Positions 19,530 through 30,165 are shown, numbered from the stretch's first letter. The stretch: 64,000 nucleotides of DNA from Sphaerotilus uruguayifluvii (GCF_013294065.1 NZ_JABSNM010000002.1:186001-250000); one strand, 5' to 3'. The notes: generated by a model not told the origin, from the sequence alone. Numbers and translations: made by a program.

Positions 19530-20657
19530 ATGAGCGTGCCCCTCCCCTTTCCCGCCCCGGTGGCGCCACGGCGCAAGCGCAGCGCGCGCTTCGTCGAGAT
19601 CGCCGCGGCCGCCGGCGTCAGCGAGACCACCGTCAACCGCGTGCTCAACGAGCGCGGCAGCGTCTCGCCCGAGACGCGCGCGCGCGTCATCGCTGCGGCG
19701 CGCCAGCTCGGCGTGCCGCGGGTGCTGCCCGACCCGCGCCACGGCCTGACCCGCTTCGACGTGGTGATGGCGCGCAGCACCACGCCCTACGCGCACCGGC
19801 TGGACCTGGCGCTGCAGCGCATCCAGCAGATGCTCGATCCGCGCATCCTCATCCACCGCCACGTCGTCGACGGCGACGACGAGCGCCGGGTGCTGGAGCT
19901 GCTGGCCGGCAGCGCGCACCGGCGCGACGGCCTGATCGTGGCGCTGCGCGACAGCCCGGCGGTGCGCGTGGCGCTGCAGCAGCAGCTCGCGCGCGGCGTG
20001 CCGGTGGTGGCGCTGATGAGCGGCATCGGCGCCCTCGAGGGCGTGCGCTATGCCGGCATCGACAATGTCGCGGCCGGGCGCACCGCCGGGCATTTCCTGG
20101 CCCGCCTGGCGCGGCGCCTGCCCGGGCGGGTGCTGATCCTGACCCACCGGCTGGACTTCCGCGCCCACGCCGAGCGGGTGCGCGGCTGCCAGCAGGCGCT
20201 GGCCGAGCGCCAGCCACAGCTGCAGGCGCTGGCGCCGGTGGAGTGCGGCGACGATCCCGCGCTGGCACGCATCGCGCTGGAGGCGGCGCTGCAGGACGCG
20301 CGCCGCGATGGCGTGCCGCTGGTCGGGCTTTACCACAGCGGCGCCGGCTCCGACGGGCTGGCGCGGGTGCTGCGCCAGCTCACGCCCCCTGAGCGCCCGG
20401 TCTGGATCGGCCACGAGCTCAGCGACGAGCACCGCCCGCTGCTGCGCCTGGGGCTGATGGATCTGGTGATCGACCAGGACCCGGACGGCCAGGTCGCCGC
20501 CAGCCTGCACCACCTGCTGCACGCCACCGGCCATGTCGAGCAGCCCGGGCCCGGTGCGCCCAACGAGTTCCGCCTGTTCGGCCCGGAGAACCTGCCCGGC
20601 GAGGGCTCCTACCTGGACGCGCCGCTGAAGGCGCCGGTCGAGCGGCTCAGGCGCTGA
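19530..20657 (+). CDS. LacI-family transcriptional regulator
   Basis: 375 aa from ATG 19530, chosen because the upstream in-frame start at 19494 lies inside the isomerase gene. N-terminal LacI HTH: FVEIAAAAGVSETTVNRVLNE-like recognition helix about residues 20-42, then a hinge helix (PETRARVIAAARQLG). The ligand domain resembles periplasmic sugar-binding proteins (DGLIVALRDSP, VRYAGIDNVAAGRTAGHFL, LIDQDPDGQ-like end). It is co-oriented with the IolI-like gene and probably senses an inositol or sugar. Its 3' end overlaps the convergent RpiR gene by 11 nt. Confidence 0.88.
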   Translation: MSVPLPFPAPVAPRRKRSARFVEIAAAAGVSETTVNRVLNERGSVSPETRARVIAAARQLGVPRVLPDPRHGLTRFDVVMARSTTPYAHRLDLALQRIQQMLDPRILIHRHVVDGDDERRVLELLAGSAHRRDGLIVALRDSPAVRVALQQQLARGVPVVALMSGIGALEGVRYAGIDNVAAGRTAGHFLARLARRLPGRVLILTHRLDFRAHAERVRGCQQALAERQPQLQALAPVECGDDPALARIALEAALQDARRDGVPLVGLYHSGAGSDGLARVLRQLTPPERPVWIGHELSDEHRPLLRLGLMDLVIDQDPDGQVAASLHHLLHATGHVEQPGPGAPNEFRLFGPENLPGEGSYLDAPLKAPVERLRR

Positions 20658-21555
20658 CGCCCGGCGCCGTCGTCGGCCGGTAGGACAGCTCCAGCCGGAA
20701 GGCCAGCGCGACGAACAGGCTCTGCGCCAGGCCCATCGTCGCGGTCAGCGAGCGGAAGCCGAAGGTGGCGCTGTCCTGCACCAGCAGCGTCGCGGCGGCC
20801 TCGCGCGCCAGCGGGCTCATGCGGCTGTCGGTGATGGCGATCAGCCGCGCGCCGCGCTCGACGGCCCGCTGCGCCACCTGCACCGTCTCCTCGGCGTAGG
20901 GCGCATAGGAGATCGCGATCATCACGTCGCCCGGGCGCACCGAGCGCATCTGGCCCTCGTGCATGCTGCCCAGCGCGGTGACCAGGCCGATGCGCTTGTC
21001 GGTGTGCTGCAGCGCGTAGTCGAGGTAGACCGCCGCCGGGAAGGAGCGCCGCGAGCCCGCGATCCAGATCGCGTCGGCCTGCACCATCAGGTCGACCGCA
21101 CGCGAGAAGGCCTCCTCGTCGAGCGACTGCTGCAGCTCCTGCATGCCGGCGATGCTGCCGCGCAGGAACTCGTGCGCGATCTCCGCCTCGCTCAGGCTGC
21201 CCGAGCCGGACTCGATGACGTCGCGCAGCCGGCGGCTGTAGTTGCGGCTGGGCGCGATCTGCTCCGACAGGCCCTGGCGGAAGAGCCGCTGCATCTCGGT
21301 GAAGCCGCTGAAGCCGAAGTGCTTGGCGAAGCGCACCACCGCCGAGGGCTGCACCCCGCACTGCGCCGCCACATCCTGGATGCCTTCGAGCCCCAGGTGG
21401 TCGCGGTGCGCCTCGACATGGCGCGCGATCAGCTTGAGCTGGCGGCTGAGGTTCTCGTACTCGGCGGTGATGCGGTGCAGGAAGGCGGCCACGTCGGTCG
21501 GCATCGGGGGCGTGGAGGTCATCGTCGGTGTCGGGGCGGAAGTGGGACGGGGCAT
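20647..21555 (-). CDS. RpiR-family regulator with SIS domain (IolR-like)
   Basis: 302 aa. N-terminal HTH_6 domain: YENLSRQLKLIARHV, IQDVAAQCGVQPSAVVRFAKHFGFSGFTEMQ in outline. C-terminal SIS domain: AIWIAGSRRSFPAAVYLDYAL, VRPGDVMIAISYAPYAEETV, IAITDSRMSPLA. RpiR proteins repress sugar-phosphate or inositol genes; in rhizobia IolR is of this family and binds GGAA-N6-TTCC, a motif found at 18.5, 21.6 and 29.06 kb here. I infer it is the shared repressor of the split inositol regulon and autoregulates. ATGs at 21522 and 21504 are alternative starts within a Thr/Pro-rich leader. Confidence 0.85.
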   Translation of the reverse strand: MPRPTSAPTPTMTSTPPMPTDVAAFLHRITAEYENLSRQLKLIARHVEAHRDHLGLEGIQDVAAQCGVQPSAVVRFAKHFGFSGFTEMQRLFRQGLSEQIAPSRNYSRRLRDVIESGSGSLSEAEIAHEFLRGSIAGMQELQQSLDEEAFSRAVDLMVQADAIWIAGSRRSFPAAVYLDYALQHTDKRIGLVTALGSMHEGQMRSVRPGDVMIAISYAPYAEETVQVAQRAVERGARLIAITDSRMSPLAREAAATLLVQDSATFGFRSLTATMGLAQSLFVALAFRLELSYRPTTAPGVSA

Positions 21556-21619
21556 GGCCTGGCCATCGTGCGGGATTCTCGCCGAGTCAGGAACAAGGAT
21601 TTCCCGCGTATCGCCATTA

Positions 21620-21635
21620 TGGAAACGGTTTTCGA
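21620..21635. promoter_or_regulatory. IolR-type site upstream of the rpiR gene
   Basis: TGGAAACGGTTTTCGA fits GGAAA-N4-TTTC(G/C), 65 nt upstream of the RpiR start. It agrees with the motifs near 18.53 and 29.06 kb and suggests autoregulation. Confidence 0.5.
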
Positions 21636-21678
21636 CATCAGGCCGATCCCGGAGCGAGCATGCCCGCCGCAGCTGACG

Positions 21679-22326
21679 TCAGGCTGCACGCGCCGGCGCG
21701 CTCAGCAGCCCGCGCAGCATGTCCACATGGGCCTGCCGTGCCTGCGCGAGCGCCTGCGGCGCCTGCTCGCCCAGCACCAGCTGGGCCGTCAGCAGGTGCA
21801 CCGCCGGCGCGATCGCCAGCCAGGGCTCGCGGCCGAGCAGGTGATCCGGACCGGCCAGGCTGGCCAGCAGCTCGCCCAGCAGCTCCAGCCAGGGCCGCAC
21901 CAGCGCCTGGTGCCACTGCGCCACCCTCTGCGGCACCCGCTCGCGCTCGGCCACCAGCAGGCGCAGCACCGCGACGACCGACGGCCGCATCAGCTGCCGG
22001 TGCAGCTCGTCGACCAGCGCCTCGGCGAGCCGGTCGGCCTCGCCCGACTCGCCACGCTGCGCCAGCGCGTGCAGCGGCGCCAGGTCCGGCGGCACGAGCT
22101 CGCGCTGCATCAGCGCGTCGAACAGCGCCTCCTTCGCGCCGAAATGCGCGTAGAGGCCGCCCTTGGACAGGCCGCAGCGCGCGGCGATGTCGTCCATGCG
22201 CGCGGCAGCGAAGCCGCAGCGGGTGAACTCCGCCAGCGCGGCGTCGAGGATCTGCGGAATGCGCTCGTCCGGGCTGAGCCGCTGCCGGGTGCGCACTTTC
22301 TCCAGGGTCGTCAAGTCCGTCTCCAT
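21679..22326 (-). CDS. TetR-family regulator of the adjacent efflux operon
   Basis: 215 aa from ATG 22326 (METDLTTLEK). TetR_N HTH: PQILDAALAEFTRCGF, MDDIAARCGLSKGGLYAHFGAKEALFDAL in outline. The C-terminal region is helical with RLLVAERERVPQ, typical of a ligand-binding domain. It is divergent from a four-gene efflux operon, with a 26-bp palindrome 40 nt upstream of its start. By position it represses both itself and the pump until a toxic ligand binds. An upstream start at 22365 would run to the edge of the operator and is less likely. Confidence 0.9.
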   Translation of the reverse strand: METDLTTLEKVRTRQRLSPDERIPQILDAALAEFTRCGFAAARMDDIAARCGLSKGGLYAHFGAKEALFDALMQRELVPPDLAPLHALAQRGESGEADRLAEALVDELHRQLMRPSVVAVLRLLVAERERVPQRVAQWHQALVRPWLELLGELLASLAGPDHLLGREPWLAIAPAVHLLTAQLVLGEQAPQALAQARQAHVDMLRGLLSAPARAA

Positions 22327-22366
22327 GTCGTGTCTCGGCGAGTCGTGCCGCCTGTCGGGCGCCACT

Positions 22367-22392
22367 ACATACCGACTGGTCAGTCGGTATGT
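22367..22392. promoter_or_regulatory. TetR operator between regulator and efflux operon
   Basis: Perfect 12-bp inverted repeat ACATACCGACTG / CAGTCGGTATGT with GT at the centre. The core ACCGAC..GTCGGT is a common TetR-type site. It is placed so that one dimer or dimer pair would block both divergent promoters. Confidence 0.8.
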
Positions 22393-22467
22393 TGCGCTGC
22401 ATCAAGGCTGTCCACCGCCGGGTGAGCCGATGATGCTCGCATCGCAGGCCCCCGTGACGCTCGACGC

Positions 22468-23916
22468 ATGACCCTGATCCCTTTTCCCCGCCTCGCACCG
22501 GCCGCCGGGCTGGCGATGCTGCTGGCCGGCTGCACCTCGCTGGCGCCGCCGCCCGCGACGCCGGATCCGGCCCTGCCGGCGCATTTCGACGCGGCGCCCT
22601 CCGAGCCGGCCGGCCCCGCGGTCGGCGACGACTGGCCGGCCTTCTTCACCGATGCCCGGCTGCAGGCGCGCATCCGCCAGGCGCTGGCCTTCAACCGCGA
22701 CCTGCGCGGCGCGATGCTGCAGGTCGCCGAGGCCCGCGCGGCCTACGGCATCCGCCGCGGCGAGCCACTGCCGGCCGTCGGCCTCGGGGCCGGCGGCATG
22801 CGCGAGCGCGTGCCGGCCGACCTGAGCCTGACCCGGCACACCAGCTACGGCACGCAGTACCAGGCCGGCCTGGGCATCGCGAGCTGGGAGCTCGACTTCT
22901 GGGGCCGCATGGCCAGCCTCGAGGAGGCGGCGCTGCAGCAGTACTTCGCCAGCGTCGAGGTCCGGCAGGCCGCGACGCTGTCGCTGATCGCGCAGGTGGC
23001 GCAGACGCACCTGCTGCTGCAGGAGCTCGACGAGCGCCTGCGGCTGGCGCGGCGCACCGTCGCCAGCCGCGCCGAGAGCCGGCGCATCGTCGCGCGCCGG
23101 GTCGAGGTCGGTGCGGCCTCGCGGCTGAGCCTGACCCAGGTCGATACGCTGCTGAACCAGGCCGAGGTGCTCGCCGCCCAGCTCGAGCAGGCGCGCGCGC
23201 AGCAGGCGCACGCGATGCGGCTGCTGACCGGCGAGACCGAGCCGGCCGCCAGCGACACGCCCGAGGCGCCGCTGCAGCTCGGATCCGCGCCGCGTGCCGG
23301 GCTGCCCTCGGAGCTGCTTCTGCGCCGGCCGGACCTGCTCGCGGCCGAGCACCGCCTGCGCGCGGCGCAGGCCCAGATCGGCGCGGCGCGCGCGGCCTTC
23401 TTCCCGAGCATCTCGCTGACGGCGCTGGCCGGCACCGCCAGCACCGACCTGTCGCGTCTGCTCGGCGCCAGCGCCGGCGGCTGGGCCTTCATGCCCTCGC
23501 TGACGCTGCCGCTGTTCGACGGCCAGCGCCGGCGCAACAGCCTGACGCTGGCCGAGGCCCGCCGCGACGAGGCGGTCGCCGCCTACGAGAAGGCGGTGCA
23601 GAACGCCTTCCGCGAGGTCAGCGACGCGCTGTCGACGCGGCACTGGCTGGGCGAGCAGCTCGCGCTGGCGCGCGACGCGGTGCGCATCCAGCGCGAGCGC
23701 ACCCGGCTGTCGGAGCGGCGGCTCGACGTCGGCGCGACCACCTCGCTCGAGCTGCTCGACGCGCAGCGCGACCTGCTCGCCGCCGAGCAGCAGGAGGTGC
23801 AGCTGCGCCGCGCGCTGGCCTCCAGCGAGGTGGCGCTGTACGCCGCGCTCGGCGGCGGCGTGCCCCGCCAGGACACCGCCGGCCCCGCCGCCCCCCGAGA
23901 TTCCCGAGGAGAATGA
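22468..23916 (+). CDS. Outer-membrane efflux lipoprotein (NodT/OprM family)
   Basis: 482 aa TolC-like channel. Lipoprotein signal with lipobox LLAGC, Cys at about residue 22. NodT landmarks: a first repeat [31 protein letters not shown], and a second-half [32 protein letters not shown] in outline, ending [14 protein letters not shown]. It forms the outer-membrane exit duct for the pump encoded next. Its stop overlaps the HlyD-type gene start by 4 nt. It is the first gene after the TetR operator. Confidence 0.93.
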   Translation: MTLIPFPRLAPAAGLAMLLAGCTSLAPPPATPDPALPAHFDAAPSEPAGPAVGDDWPAFFTDARLQARIRQALAFNRDLRGAMLQVAEARAAYGIRRGEPLPAVGLGAGGMRERVPADLSLTRHTSYGTQYQAGLGIASWELDFWGRMASLEEAALQQYFASVEVRQAATLSLIAQVAQTHLLLQELDERLRLARRTVASRAESRRIVARRVEVGAASRLSLTQVDTLLNQAEVLAAQLEQARAQQAHAMRLLTGETEPAASDTPEAPLQLGSAPRAGLPSELLLRRPDLLAAEHRLRAAQAQIGAARAAFFPSISLTALAGTASTDLSRLLGASAGGWAFMPSLTLPLFDGQRRRNSLTLAEARRDEAVAAYEKAVQNAFREVSDALSTRHWLGEQLALARDAVRIQRERTRLSERRLDVGATTSLELLDAQRDLLAAEQQEVQLRRALASSEVALYAALGGGVPRQDTAGPAAPRDSRGE

Positions 23917-25001
23917 CCGTGTCGAACACGAACAGGACGATCGTGCGCGCCGTCGCGGCGCTGCTGGCCGCCGGCGCGCTGGCCGGCGGCGGCTACTGGA
24001 CCTGGCAGGCGATGCATCGCGACACGCTGCCGCCGGGCCTGATGCGCGGCAACGGCCGCATCGAGGCCGCCGACATCGACGTCGCGACCAAGCTGCCCGG
24101 ACGGGTGCGCGACCTGCTGGTCGACGAGGGCGACAGCGTCGGCGCCGGCCAGGTGCTGGGGCACATGGACGTGCAGTCGCTGCAGGCGCAGCGCGACGAG
24201 GCGCTGGCGCGCCAGCGCCAGGCCGCCAGCGCGATCGACACCGCGCTGGCCCAGGTCACGCTGCGCGAGAGCGACCGGCGCGCGGTGCAGGCGCTGGTCA
24301 GCCAGCGCGAGAGCGACGTCGACGCCAGCGCGCGCCGGCTGGCGCGCTCGGAGGCGCTGGCGCGCGACGGCGCCTCGGCCGAGCAGGAGCTCGACGACGA
24401 CCGCGCCCGGGTGCGCAGCGCGCGCGCCGCGCTGGCCGCGGCACGCGCCCAGGACGAGGCCGCGGTCGCGGCGATCGGCGCCGCGCGCACCCAGGTCGAG
24501 GGCGCGCGGGCGACCGCCGCGGCCGCGGCCGCGACGCTGGCGCGCATCGACAGCGAGATCGCCGATGCCTCGCTGGTGGCGCCGCGCGCCGGCCGGGTGC
24601 AGTACCGCATCGCCGAGCCGGGCGAGGTGCTCGGCGCCGGCGGCCGGGTGCTCAGCCTGGTCGACCTGTCCGACGTGCACATGACCTTCTTCGTGCCGGA
24701 GGCGGTGGCCGGGCGGCTGGCGATCGGCAGCGAGGTGCGCCTGGTGCTCGACGCCGCGCCGCAGTACGTGCTGCCGGCGACCGTCTCCTATGTCGCCAGC
24801 ACCGCGCAGTTCACGCCGAAGACGGTCGAGACCGCCGACGAGCGCCAGAAGATGATGTTCCGGGTCAAGGCCCGGCTCGACCGCGCGCTGCTCGAGCGCC
24901 ACCTCGCGCAGGTCAAGACCGGCCTGCCCGGCGTGGCCTGGGTGCGCAGCGACCCCGGCGCGAGCTGGCCGGCGACCCTGGCGGTGAAGGTGCCGCAGTG
25001 A
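23913..25001 (+). CDS. HlyD-family periplasmic adaptor (YhiI-like)
   Basis: 362 aa. One N-terminal TM anchor (about residues 10-30), then lipoyl half [19 protein letters not shown], a long Ala-rich alpha-hairpin (about 85-215) and the second lipoyl half [22 protein letters not shown]. The C-terminal beta-barrel ends [14 protein letters not shown]. It links the inner-membrane ABC pump to the NodT channel. Order and overlap (4 nt on both sides) match the yhiI-rbbA-yhhJ arrangement of E. coli. Confidence 0.92.
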   Translation: MTVSNTNRTIVRAVAALLAAGALAGGGYWTWQAMHRDTLPPGLMRGNGRIEAADIDVATKLPGRVRDLLVDEGDSVGAGQVLGHMDVQSLQAQRDEALARQRQAASAIDTALAQVTLRESDRRAVQALVSQRESDVDASARRLARSEALARDGASAEQELDDDRARVRSARAALAAARAQDEAAVAAIGAARTQVEGARATAAAAAATLARIDSEIADASLVAPRAGRVQYRIAEPGEVLGAGGRVLSLVDLSDVHMTFFVPEAVAGRLAIGSEVRLVLDAAPQYVLPATVSYVASTAQFTPKTVETADERQKMMFRVKARLDRALLERHLAQVKTGLPGVAWVRSDPGASWPATLAVKVPQ

Positions 25002-27784
25002 CTGCGGCCGACCGCACCCGCGGGCCGGCCCCGGTCGTGCGCCTCGAGCAGGTCACGCTGCGCCACGGCGCGGTGCGGGCGCTCGACGCGCTGACGCTGG
25101 ACCTGCCCGCCGGCCGCATGGTCGGCCTGATCGGGCCGGACGGCGTGGGCAAGTCCAGCCTGCTGTCGCTGGCGGCCGGCGCACGCGCGATGCAGCAGGG
25201 CCGGGTCGAGGTGCTCGGCGGCGACATCGGCCGGGCCGGGCACCGCGACGCGGTCTGCCCGCGCATCGCCTACATGCCGCAGGGCCTGGGCCGCAACCTC
25301 TACCCGACGCTGTCGGTCGAGGAGAACCTGCAGTTCTTCGGCCGCCTGTTCGGCCATGACCGCGCCGAGCGGCGCCGGCGCATCGACGCGCTGACCGCCA
25401 GCACCGGCCTGAAGCCTTTCCTCGACCGCCCGGCCGGCAAGCTCTCCGGCGGCATGAAGCAGAAGCTCGGGCTGTGCTGCGCGCTGATCCACGATCCGGA
25501 CCTGCTGATCCTCGACGAGCCGACCACCGGCGTCGATCCGCTCTCGCGCAGCCAGTTCTGGGACCTGATCGACCGCATCCGCGCCGAGCGCGGCCGCCAG
25601 GGCCAGCCGCTGAGCGTGCTGGTGGCCACCGCCTACATGGACGAGGCCGGCCGCTTCGACTGGCTGGTGGCGATGGACGCCGGCCGGGTGCTGGCCGCCG
25701 ACACGCCCGCCGGCCTGCTCGGGCGCACCGGCTGCACCAGCCTGGAGGCGGCCTTCATCGCGCTGCTGCCCGAGGAGCGCCGGCGCGGCCACCGCGAGGT
25801 GCAGGTCACGCCGCTCCAGGACGACGACGCCGGAGCCGCAATCGCCATCGAGGCCGAGGGCCTGACGATGCGCTTCGGCGACTTCGTCGCGGTCGACCGC
25901 ATCGACCTGCGCATCCGCCGCGGCGAGATCTTCGGCTTTCTCGGCTCGAACGGCTGCGGCAAGTCCACGACGATGAAGATGCTCACCGGGCTGCTGCCGC
26001 CGACGGCCGGCCAGTGCCGGCTGTTCGGCCGCCCGACCGAGGCGGACGACCTGGCGGTGCGCCGGCGCGTGGGCTACATGTCGCAGGCCTTCTCGCTGTA
26101 CGGCGAGCTGACGGTGCGCCAGAACCTGGTGCTGCACGCGCAGCTCTTCCACCTGCCCGCGGCCGAGGTGCCGGCGCGGGTGGCCGAGATGGCCGCGCGC
26201 TTCGGGCTCGACGAGGTGCTCGACCAGCTGCCCGAGCAGCTGCCGCTGGGCATGCGCCAGCGCATGTCGCTGGCGGTGGCGATGGTGCACCGGCCCGAGC
26301 TGCTGATCCTCGACGAGCCGACCTCCGGCGTCGATCCGGTCGCGCGCGACCGCTTCTGGGAGCTGCTGATCGAGCTGTCGCGGCGCGACCGGGTGACGAT
26401 CTTCATCTCGACGCACTTCATGAACGAGGCCGAGCGCTGCGACCGCATCTCGCTGATGCACGCCGGGCGCGTGCTGGTGACCGACGCGCCGCAGGCGCTG
26501 GTGCACGCACGCGGCGCCGACACGCTCGAGCAGGCCTTCATCGGCTGCCTGCGCGAGGCCGCCGGCGACGCCGCGGAAACGACCGTGCTCGAGCCCGCGC
26601 CGCCCGCCGCGCCGGGACCGTCTGCGCAGGCCGCCCCGCCGCCCGCGCCCCGGCCGTCGCGCTTCAGCCTGGCGCGGGCCTGGAGCTACGCGCTGCGCGA
26701 GGCGCTGGAGCTGCAGCGCGATCCAGTGCGCGCCGCGCTTGCGCTGCTGGGCTCGGCGCTGCTGCTGTTCGTGATCGGCTACGGCATCAGCCTGGACGTC
26801 GACCACCTGCGCTTCGCGGTGCTCGACCGCGACCAGACGGTGCTGAGCCGCGACTACGCGACCCGGCTGGCGGGCTCGCGCTATTTCGTCGAGCAGCCGG
26901 CGATCGCGGACCATGCGGAGATGGACCGGCGCCTGCGCAGCGGCGAGCTCGCCGTCGCGGTCGAGATCCCGCCGGGCTTCGGCCGCGACCTCGAGCGCGG
27001 CCGCGCGGTCGAGATCGGCGCCTGGGTCGACGGCGCGATGCCTCTGCGCGCCGAGACCGCCAGCGGCTACCTTCAGGCGATGCACCAGGGCTGGCTGGCC
27101 GAGATCGTGCGCGAGCGCACCGGGCAGAGTCCGGCCGCGCCGGCCGTCATCGAGACCCGCTACCGCTACAACCCGGACGTGCGCAGCCTGCCGGCGATGG
27201 TGCCGGCGGTGATCCCGCTGCTGCTGATGCTGTTCCCGGCGATGCTGACGGCACTGTCGGTGGTGCGCGAGAAGGAGCTCGGCTCGATCCTGAACCTGTA
27301 CGTCACCCCGGTGCGGCGCAGCGAGTTCCTGCTGGGCAAGCAGCTGCCCTACGTGCTGCTGGCGATGGTGAACTTCGCGCTGATGGTCGCGCTGGCGGTC
27401 ACCGCCTTCGGCGTGCCGCTCAAGGGCAGCCTGGCGACGCTGACGCTGGGCGCGCTGGTGTGCGTGCTGGGCTCGACCGGCATCGGCCTGCTGGCCTCGG
27501 CGCTGACGCGCAGCCAGGTCGCGGCGGTCTTCGTGACGGTGATCGGCACGCTGATCCCGTGCATCAAGTTCGCCGGCCTGATCGACCCGGTGTCCTCGCT
27601 CGACGGCGTGGGCGCGCTGGTCGGGCAGGTCTATCCGGCCTCGCATTTCCTGACGATCAGCCGCGGCGTCTTCGCCAAGGCGCTGGACCTGCCGGCGCTG
27701 GCCTCGTCCTTCCAGGCGATGGCGCTGGCGGTGCCGGTCATTCTCGGGCTGGCCCTGTGGTGCCTGCCCAAGCAGGAGCGCTGA
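24998..27784 (+). CDS. rbbA: Double-ATPase ABC transporter with fused permease (RbbA-like)
   Basis: 928 aa from GTG 24998, overlapping the HlyD stop. NBD1 (about residues 10-240): Walker [10 protein letters not shown], signature [11 protein letters not shown], Walker [17 protein letters not shown]2 (about 285-520): Walker [10 protein letters not shown], a degenerate signature [11 protein letters not shown], Walker [15 protein letters not shown] Pro/Ala-rich linker (about 525-550) leads to an ABC-2 permease with one N-terminal TM and five C-terminal TMs. The architecture is that of RbbA/YhiH. Despite the ribosome-associated name, the operon with a NodT channel, HlyD adaptor and second permease argues for drug or toxin export. 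Confidence 0.9.
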   Translation: MTAADRTRGPAPVVRLEQVTLRHGAVRALDALTLDLPAGRMVGLIGPDGVGKSSLLSLAAGARAMQQGRVEVLGGDIGRAGHRDAVCPRIAYMPQGLGRNLYPTLSVEENLQFFGRLFGHDRAERRRRIDALTASTGLKPFLDRPAGKLSGGMKQKLGLCCALIHDPDLLILDEPTTGVDPLSRSQFWDLIDRIRAERGRQGQPLSVLVATAYMDEAGRFDWLVAMDAGRVLAADTPAGLLGRTGCTSLEAAFIALLPEERRRGHREVQVTPLQDDDAGAAIAIEAEGLTMRFGDFVAVDRIDLRIRRGEIFGFLGSNGCGKSTTMKMLTGLLPPTAGQCRLFGRPTEADDLAVRRRVGYMSQAFSLYGELTVRQNLVLHAQLFHLPAAEVPARVAEMAARFGLDEVLDQLPEQLPLGMRQRMSLAVAMVHRPELLILDEPTSGVDPVARDRFWELLIELSRRDRVTIFISTHFMNEAERCDRISLMHAGRVLVTDAPQALVHARGADTLEQAFIGCLREAAGDAAETTVLEPAPPAAPGPSAQAAPPPAPRPSRFSLARAWSYALREALELQRDPVRAALALLGSALLLFVIGYGISLDVDHLRFAVLDRDQTVLSRDYATRLAGSRYFVEQPAIADHAEMDRRLRSGELAVAVEIPPGFGRDLERGRAVEIGAWVDGAMPLRAETASGYLQAMHQGWLAEIVRERTGQSPAAPAVIETRYRYNPDVRSLPAMVPAVIPLLLMLFPAMLTALSVVREKELGSILNLYVTPVRRSEFLLGKQLPYVLLAMVNFALMVALAVTAFGVPLKGSLATLTLGALVCVLGSTGIGLLASALTRSQVAAVFVTVIGTLIPCIKFAGLIDPVSSLDGVGALVGQVYPASHFLTISRGVFAKALDLPALASSFQAMALAVPVILGLALWCLPKQER

Positions 27785-27830
27785 GACGCGGCCCGCGCCG
27801 CGTCCGGCCCCGTTCACGGAGACAGTCCCG

Positions 27831-28955
27831 ATGGCCTCGCTGTCGAACATCCGCCGCCTCGGCATCAAGGAGCTGTGGAGCCTGGCGCGCGATCCGATGA
27901 TGATCGTGCTGATCCTCTACACCTTCACCGTGTCGATCTACGTCGCCGCCACCGCGATGCCCGAGACGCTGCACCACGCCGCGATCGCGGTGGTCGACGA
28001 GGACAGCTCGGCGCTGTCGGCGCGCATCGTCTCGGCCTTCCGGCCGCCCTGGTTCACGGTGCCGGCGCTGATCGACCCGGCCGAGGCGGACGCGCGCATG
28101 GACCGCGGCGAGAGCACCTTCGTGCTCGACCTGCCCCCGGGCCTGCAGCGCGACGTGCTGGCCGGCCGCAGCCCGACGATCCAGCTCTCCATCGACGCGA
28201 CCCGCATGAGCCAGGCCTTCACCGGCAACGTGCAGATCCAGCGCATCCTCGCCACCGAGATCGCCGGCTTCGTGCGGCGCGACGAGGGCGTGACGCGGCT
28301 GCCGGTCGGGCTGGACCTGCGCATGCGCTTCAATCCGAACCTGGAGCAGGCCTGGTTCGGCGCGCTGATGGAGATCATCAACAACGTCACGCTGCTGTCG
28401 CTGATCCTGACCGGCGCGGCGCTGATCCGCGAGCGCGAGCACGGCACGATCGAGCACCTGCTGGTCATGCCGGTCAGCCCGGCCGAGATCATGCTCGGCA
28501 AGGTCTGGTCGATGGGCCTGGTGGTGCTGCTGGCGGCGCTGGGCTCGCTGGCGGGCGTGGTGCAGATCGCGCTGCAGGTGCCGGTGCAGGGCTCGGTCGC
28601 GCTGTTCCTCGCGCTGGTGGCGCTGCACCTGTTCGCCACCACCTCGATGGGCATCTTCCTGGCGACGCTGGCGCGCTCGATGCCGCAGTTCGCGCTGCTG
28701 CTGGTGCTGGTGCTGCTGCCGCTGCAGCTGCTCTCGGGCGGAGTGACGCCGCGCGAGAGCATGCCGCAGGCGGTGCAGCAGCTGATGCTGGCCGCGCCGA
28801 CCACGCACTTCGTCGCCGCCGCACAGGCCGTGCTCTACCGCGGCGCCGGCCTGGAGGTGATCTGGCCGCAGGCGCTGGCCCTGCTGGCGATCGGCAGCGC
28901 GCTGTTCGCCTTCTCGCTGTCGCGCTTCCGGCGCACGCTGGGGCAGATGGGCTGA
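27831..28955 (+). CDS. ABC-2 type permease (YhhJ-like)
   Basis: 374 aa. One N-terminal TM (MMIVLILYTFTVSIYVAAT), a large periplasmic domain (residues about 45-170), then a bundle of five TMs with IREREHGTIEHLLVMPVSPAEIMLGKVWS, the conserved ABC-2 loop. It is the last gene of the efflux operon and pairs with the permease half of the RbbA-like protein. A strong hairpin follows 8 nt after the stop. Confidence 0.92.
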   Translation: MASLSNIRRLGIKELWSLARDPMMIVLILYTFTVSIYVAATAMPETLHHAAIAVVDEDSSALSARIVSAFRPPWFTVPALIDPAEADARMDRGESTFVLDLPPGLQRDVLAGRSPTIQLSIDATRMSQAFTGNVQIQRILATEIAGFVRRDEGVTRLPVGLDLRMRFNPNLEQAWFGALMEIINNVTLLSLILTGAALIREREHGTIEHLLVMPVSPAEIMLGKVWSMGLVVLLAALGSLAGVVQIALQVPVQGSVALFLALVALHLFATTSMGIFLATLARSMPQFALLLVLVLLPLQLLSGGVTPRESMPQAVQQLMLAAPTTHFVAAAQAVLYRGAGLEVIWPQALALLAIGSALFAFSLSRFRRTLGQMG

Positions 28956-28963
28956 GCCGGCGC

Positions 28964-28981
28964 GGCGGCCCGAGGGCCGCC
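28964..28981 (+). terminator. Terminator-like hairpin after the efflux operon
   Basis: Perfect 8-bp inverted repeat GGCGGCCC / GGGCCGCC with two bases between (in practice a 7-bp stem and 4-nt CGAG loop), 8 nt after the permease stop. No T-tract. Confidence 0.55.
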
Positions 28982-29057
28982 CGATGCAGGGTGCGGGGTG
29001 CACCGGAAGGACTGAAGCAGCAGCCGCGACCGGAGTGACCAGATCTGGTCCACGCTG

Positions 29058-29079
29058 GAATGGAAATCCATTTCCATTC
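29058..29079. promoter_or_regulatory. IolR-type operator upstream of the second iol locus
   Basis: Perfect arms GAATGGAAAT / ATTTCCATTC around CC. Contains GGAA-ATCCAT-TTCC, an exact match to the GGAA-N6-TTCC pattern of RpiR-type IolR proteins. It lies 56 nt before the dehydrogenase start, where a promoter is expected. Confidence 0.7.
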
Positions 29080-29134
29080 TGGCGATGCTGGGCGCCCACG
29101 CTTCATCCACCGAAGCACCCCCCAAGGAGACATC

Positions 29135-30154
29135 ATGACCCTGCGTATCGGCATCATCGGCTGCGGCGGCATCGGCCAGGAACACGCCCGTCGTCTGCAC
29201 TTCAAGCTGGGCGGCGCCCAGGTCGTCGCCATCAACGACATCGACGTCGCCGCGGCGACGCAGTTCTCGGAGATGTCGGGCATCAAGGCCCGCGTGCTCG
29301 ACAGCGATCAGGCCGTCATCGACGCGCCGGACGTGGACGCGCTGGTCGTGGCCTCCTGGGGCCCGGCGCACGAGGAGCAGGTGCTGGCCTGCATCAAGGC
29401 CGGCAAGCCGGTCTTCTGCGAGAAGCCGCTGGCGGTCACCGCCGAGGGCGCGCGCCGCATCGTCGACGCCGAGGTCCAGGCCGGACGCAAGCTGGTGCAG
29501 GTCGGCTTCATGCGCCGCTATGACGCCGGCTACCGCGCCCTCAAACAGACGCTGGACGCCGGCACCGTCGGCGACGCGCTGCTGGTGCACGCCGCCCACC
29601 GCAACCCGGCCGTACCGGAGATGTACGTCGGCGACATGAGCATCACCGACACCTTCATCCACGAGATCGACGTCTTCCGCTGGCTGCTGAACGACGACTA
29701 CGTCTCGGTGCAGGTCATCGAGGGCCGCAAGACCCGCAACGCCCACGCCGGCCTGCACGACCCGATCACCGTGCTGCTGGAGACCCGCCAGGGCGTGCGC
29801 ATCGACACCGAGATCTTCGTCGCCTGCCGCTTCGGCTACGACATCCAGTGCCATGTCGTCGGCGAGACCGGCGTGGCCAGCCTGCCCGAGCCGATGAGCG
29901 TGCCGCTGCGCTCGAACGCGCGCCAGGGCACCGGCATCCTGATGGACTGGAAGCTGCGCTTCATCGAGAGCTACGACGTCGAGCTGCAGGACTGGATCGA
30001 CGCCACCGTGCGTGGCGAGGTCGCCGGCCCGGACGCCTGGGACGGCTATGTCGCCAGCGTCACCGCCGAGGCCTGCATCGAGGCCCGCAGGACGAAGCAG
30101 ATCCTGCCGATCGCGCTGCCCGAGCGCCCGGCCTTCTACGCGCGCCAGGGCTGA
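29135..30154 (+). CDS. Gfo/Idh/MocA oxidoreductase, inositol-dehydrogenase-like (2)
   Basis: 339 aa from ATG 29135, with AAGGAGA 4 nt upstream. NAD motif [31 protein letters not shown], catalytic region [17 protein letters not shown], and [11 protein letters not shown]. It is an IolG-type protein and the third such paralogue in the window. It is transcribed with iolH 11 nt downstream, under the perfect IolR-type palindrome. Likely substrate: an inositol isomer or related polyol with NAD+. The specific isomer cannot be told from sequence. Confidence 0.87.
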   Translation: MTLRIGIIGCGGIGQEHARRLHFKLGGAQVVAINDIDVAAATQFSEMSGIKARVLDSDQAVIDAPDVDALVVASWGPAHEEQVLACIKAGKPVFCEKPLAVTAEGARRIVDAEVQAGRKLVQVGFMRRYDAGYRALKQTLDAGTVGDALLVHAAHRNPAVPEMYVGDMSITDTFIHEIDVFRWLLNDDYVSVQVIEGRKTRNAHAGLHDPITVLLETRQGVRIDTEIFVACRFGYDIQCHVVGETGVASLPEPMSVPLRSNARQGTGILMDWKLRFIESYDVELQDWIDATVRGEVAGPDAWDGYVASVTAEACIEARRTKQILPIALPERPAFYARQG

Positions 30155-30165
30155 GGGTGTCCACC

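Noticed and set aside
24788-27868. 1026-aa minus-strand open frame
   Set aside because: Antisense to the efflux operon. No motifs, and the plus strand has clear ABC signatures.
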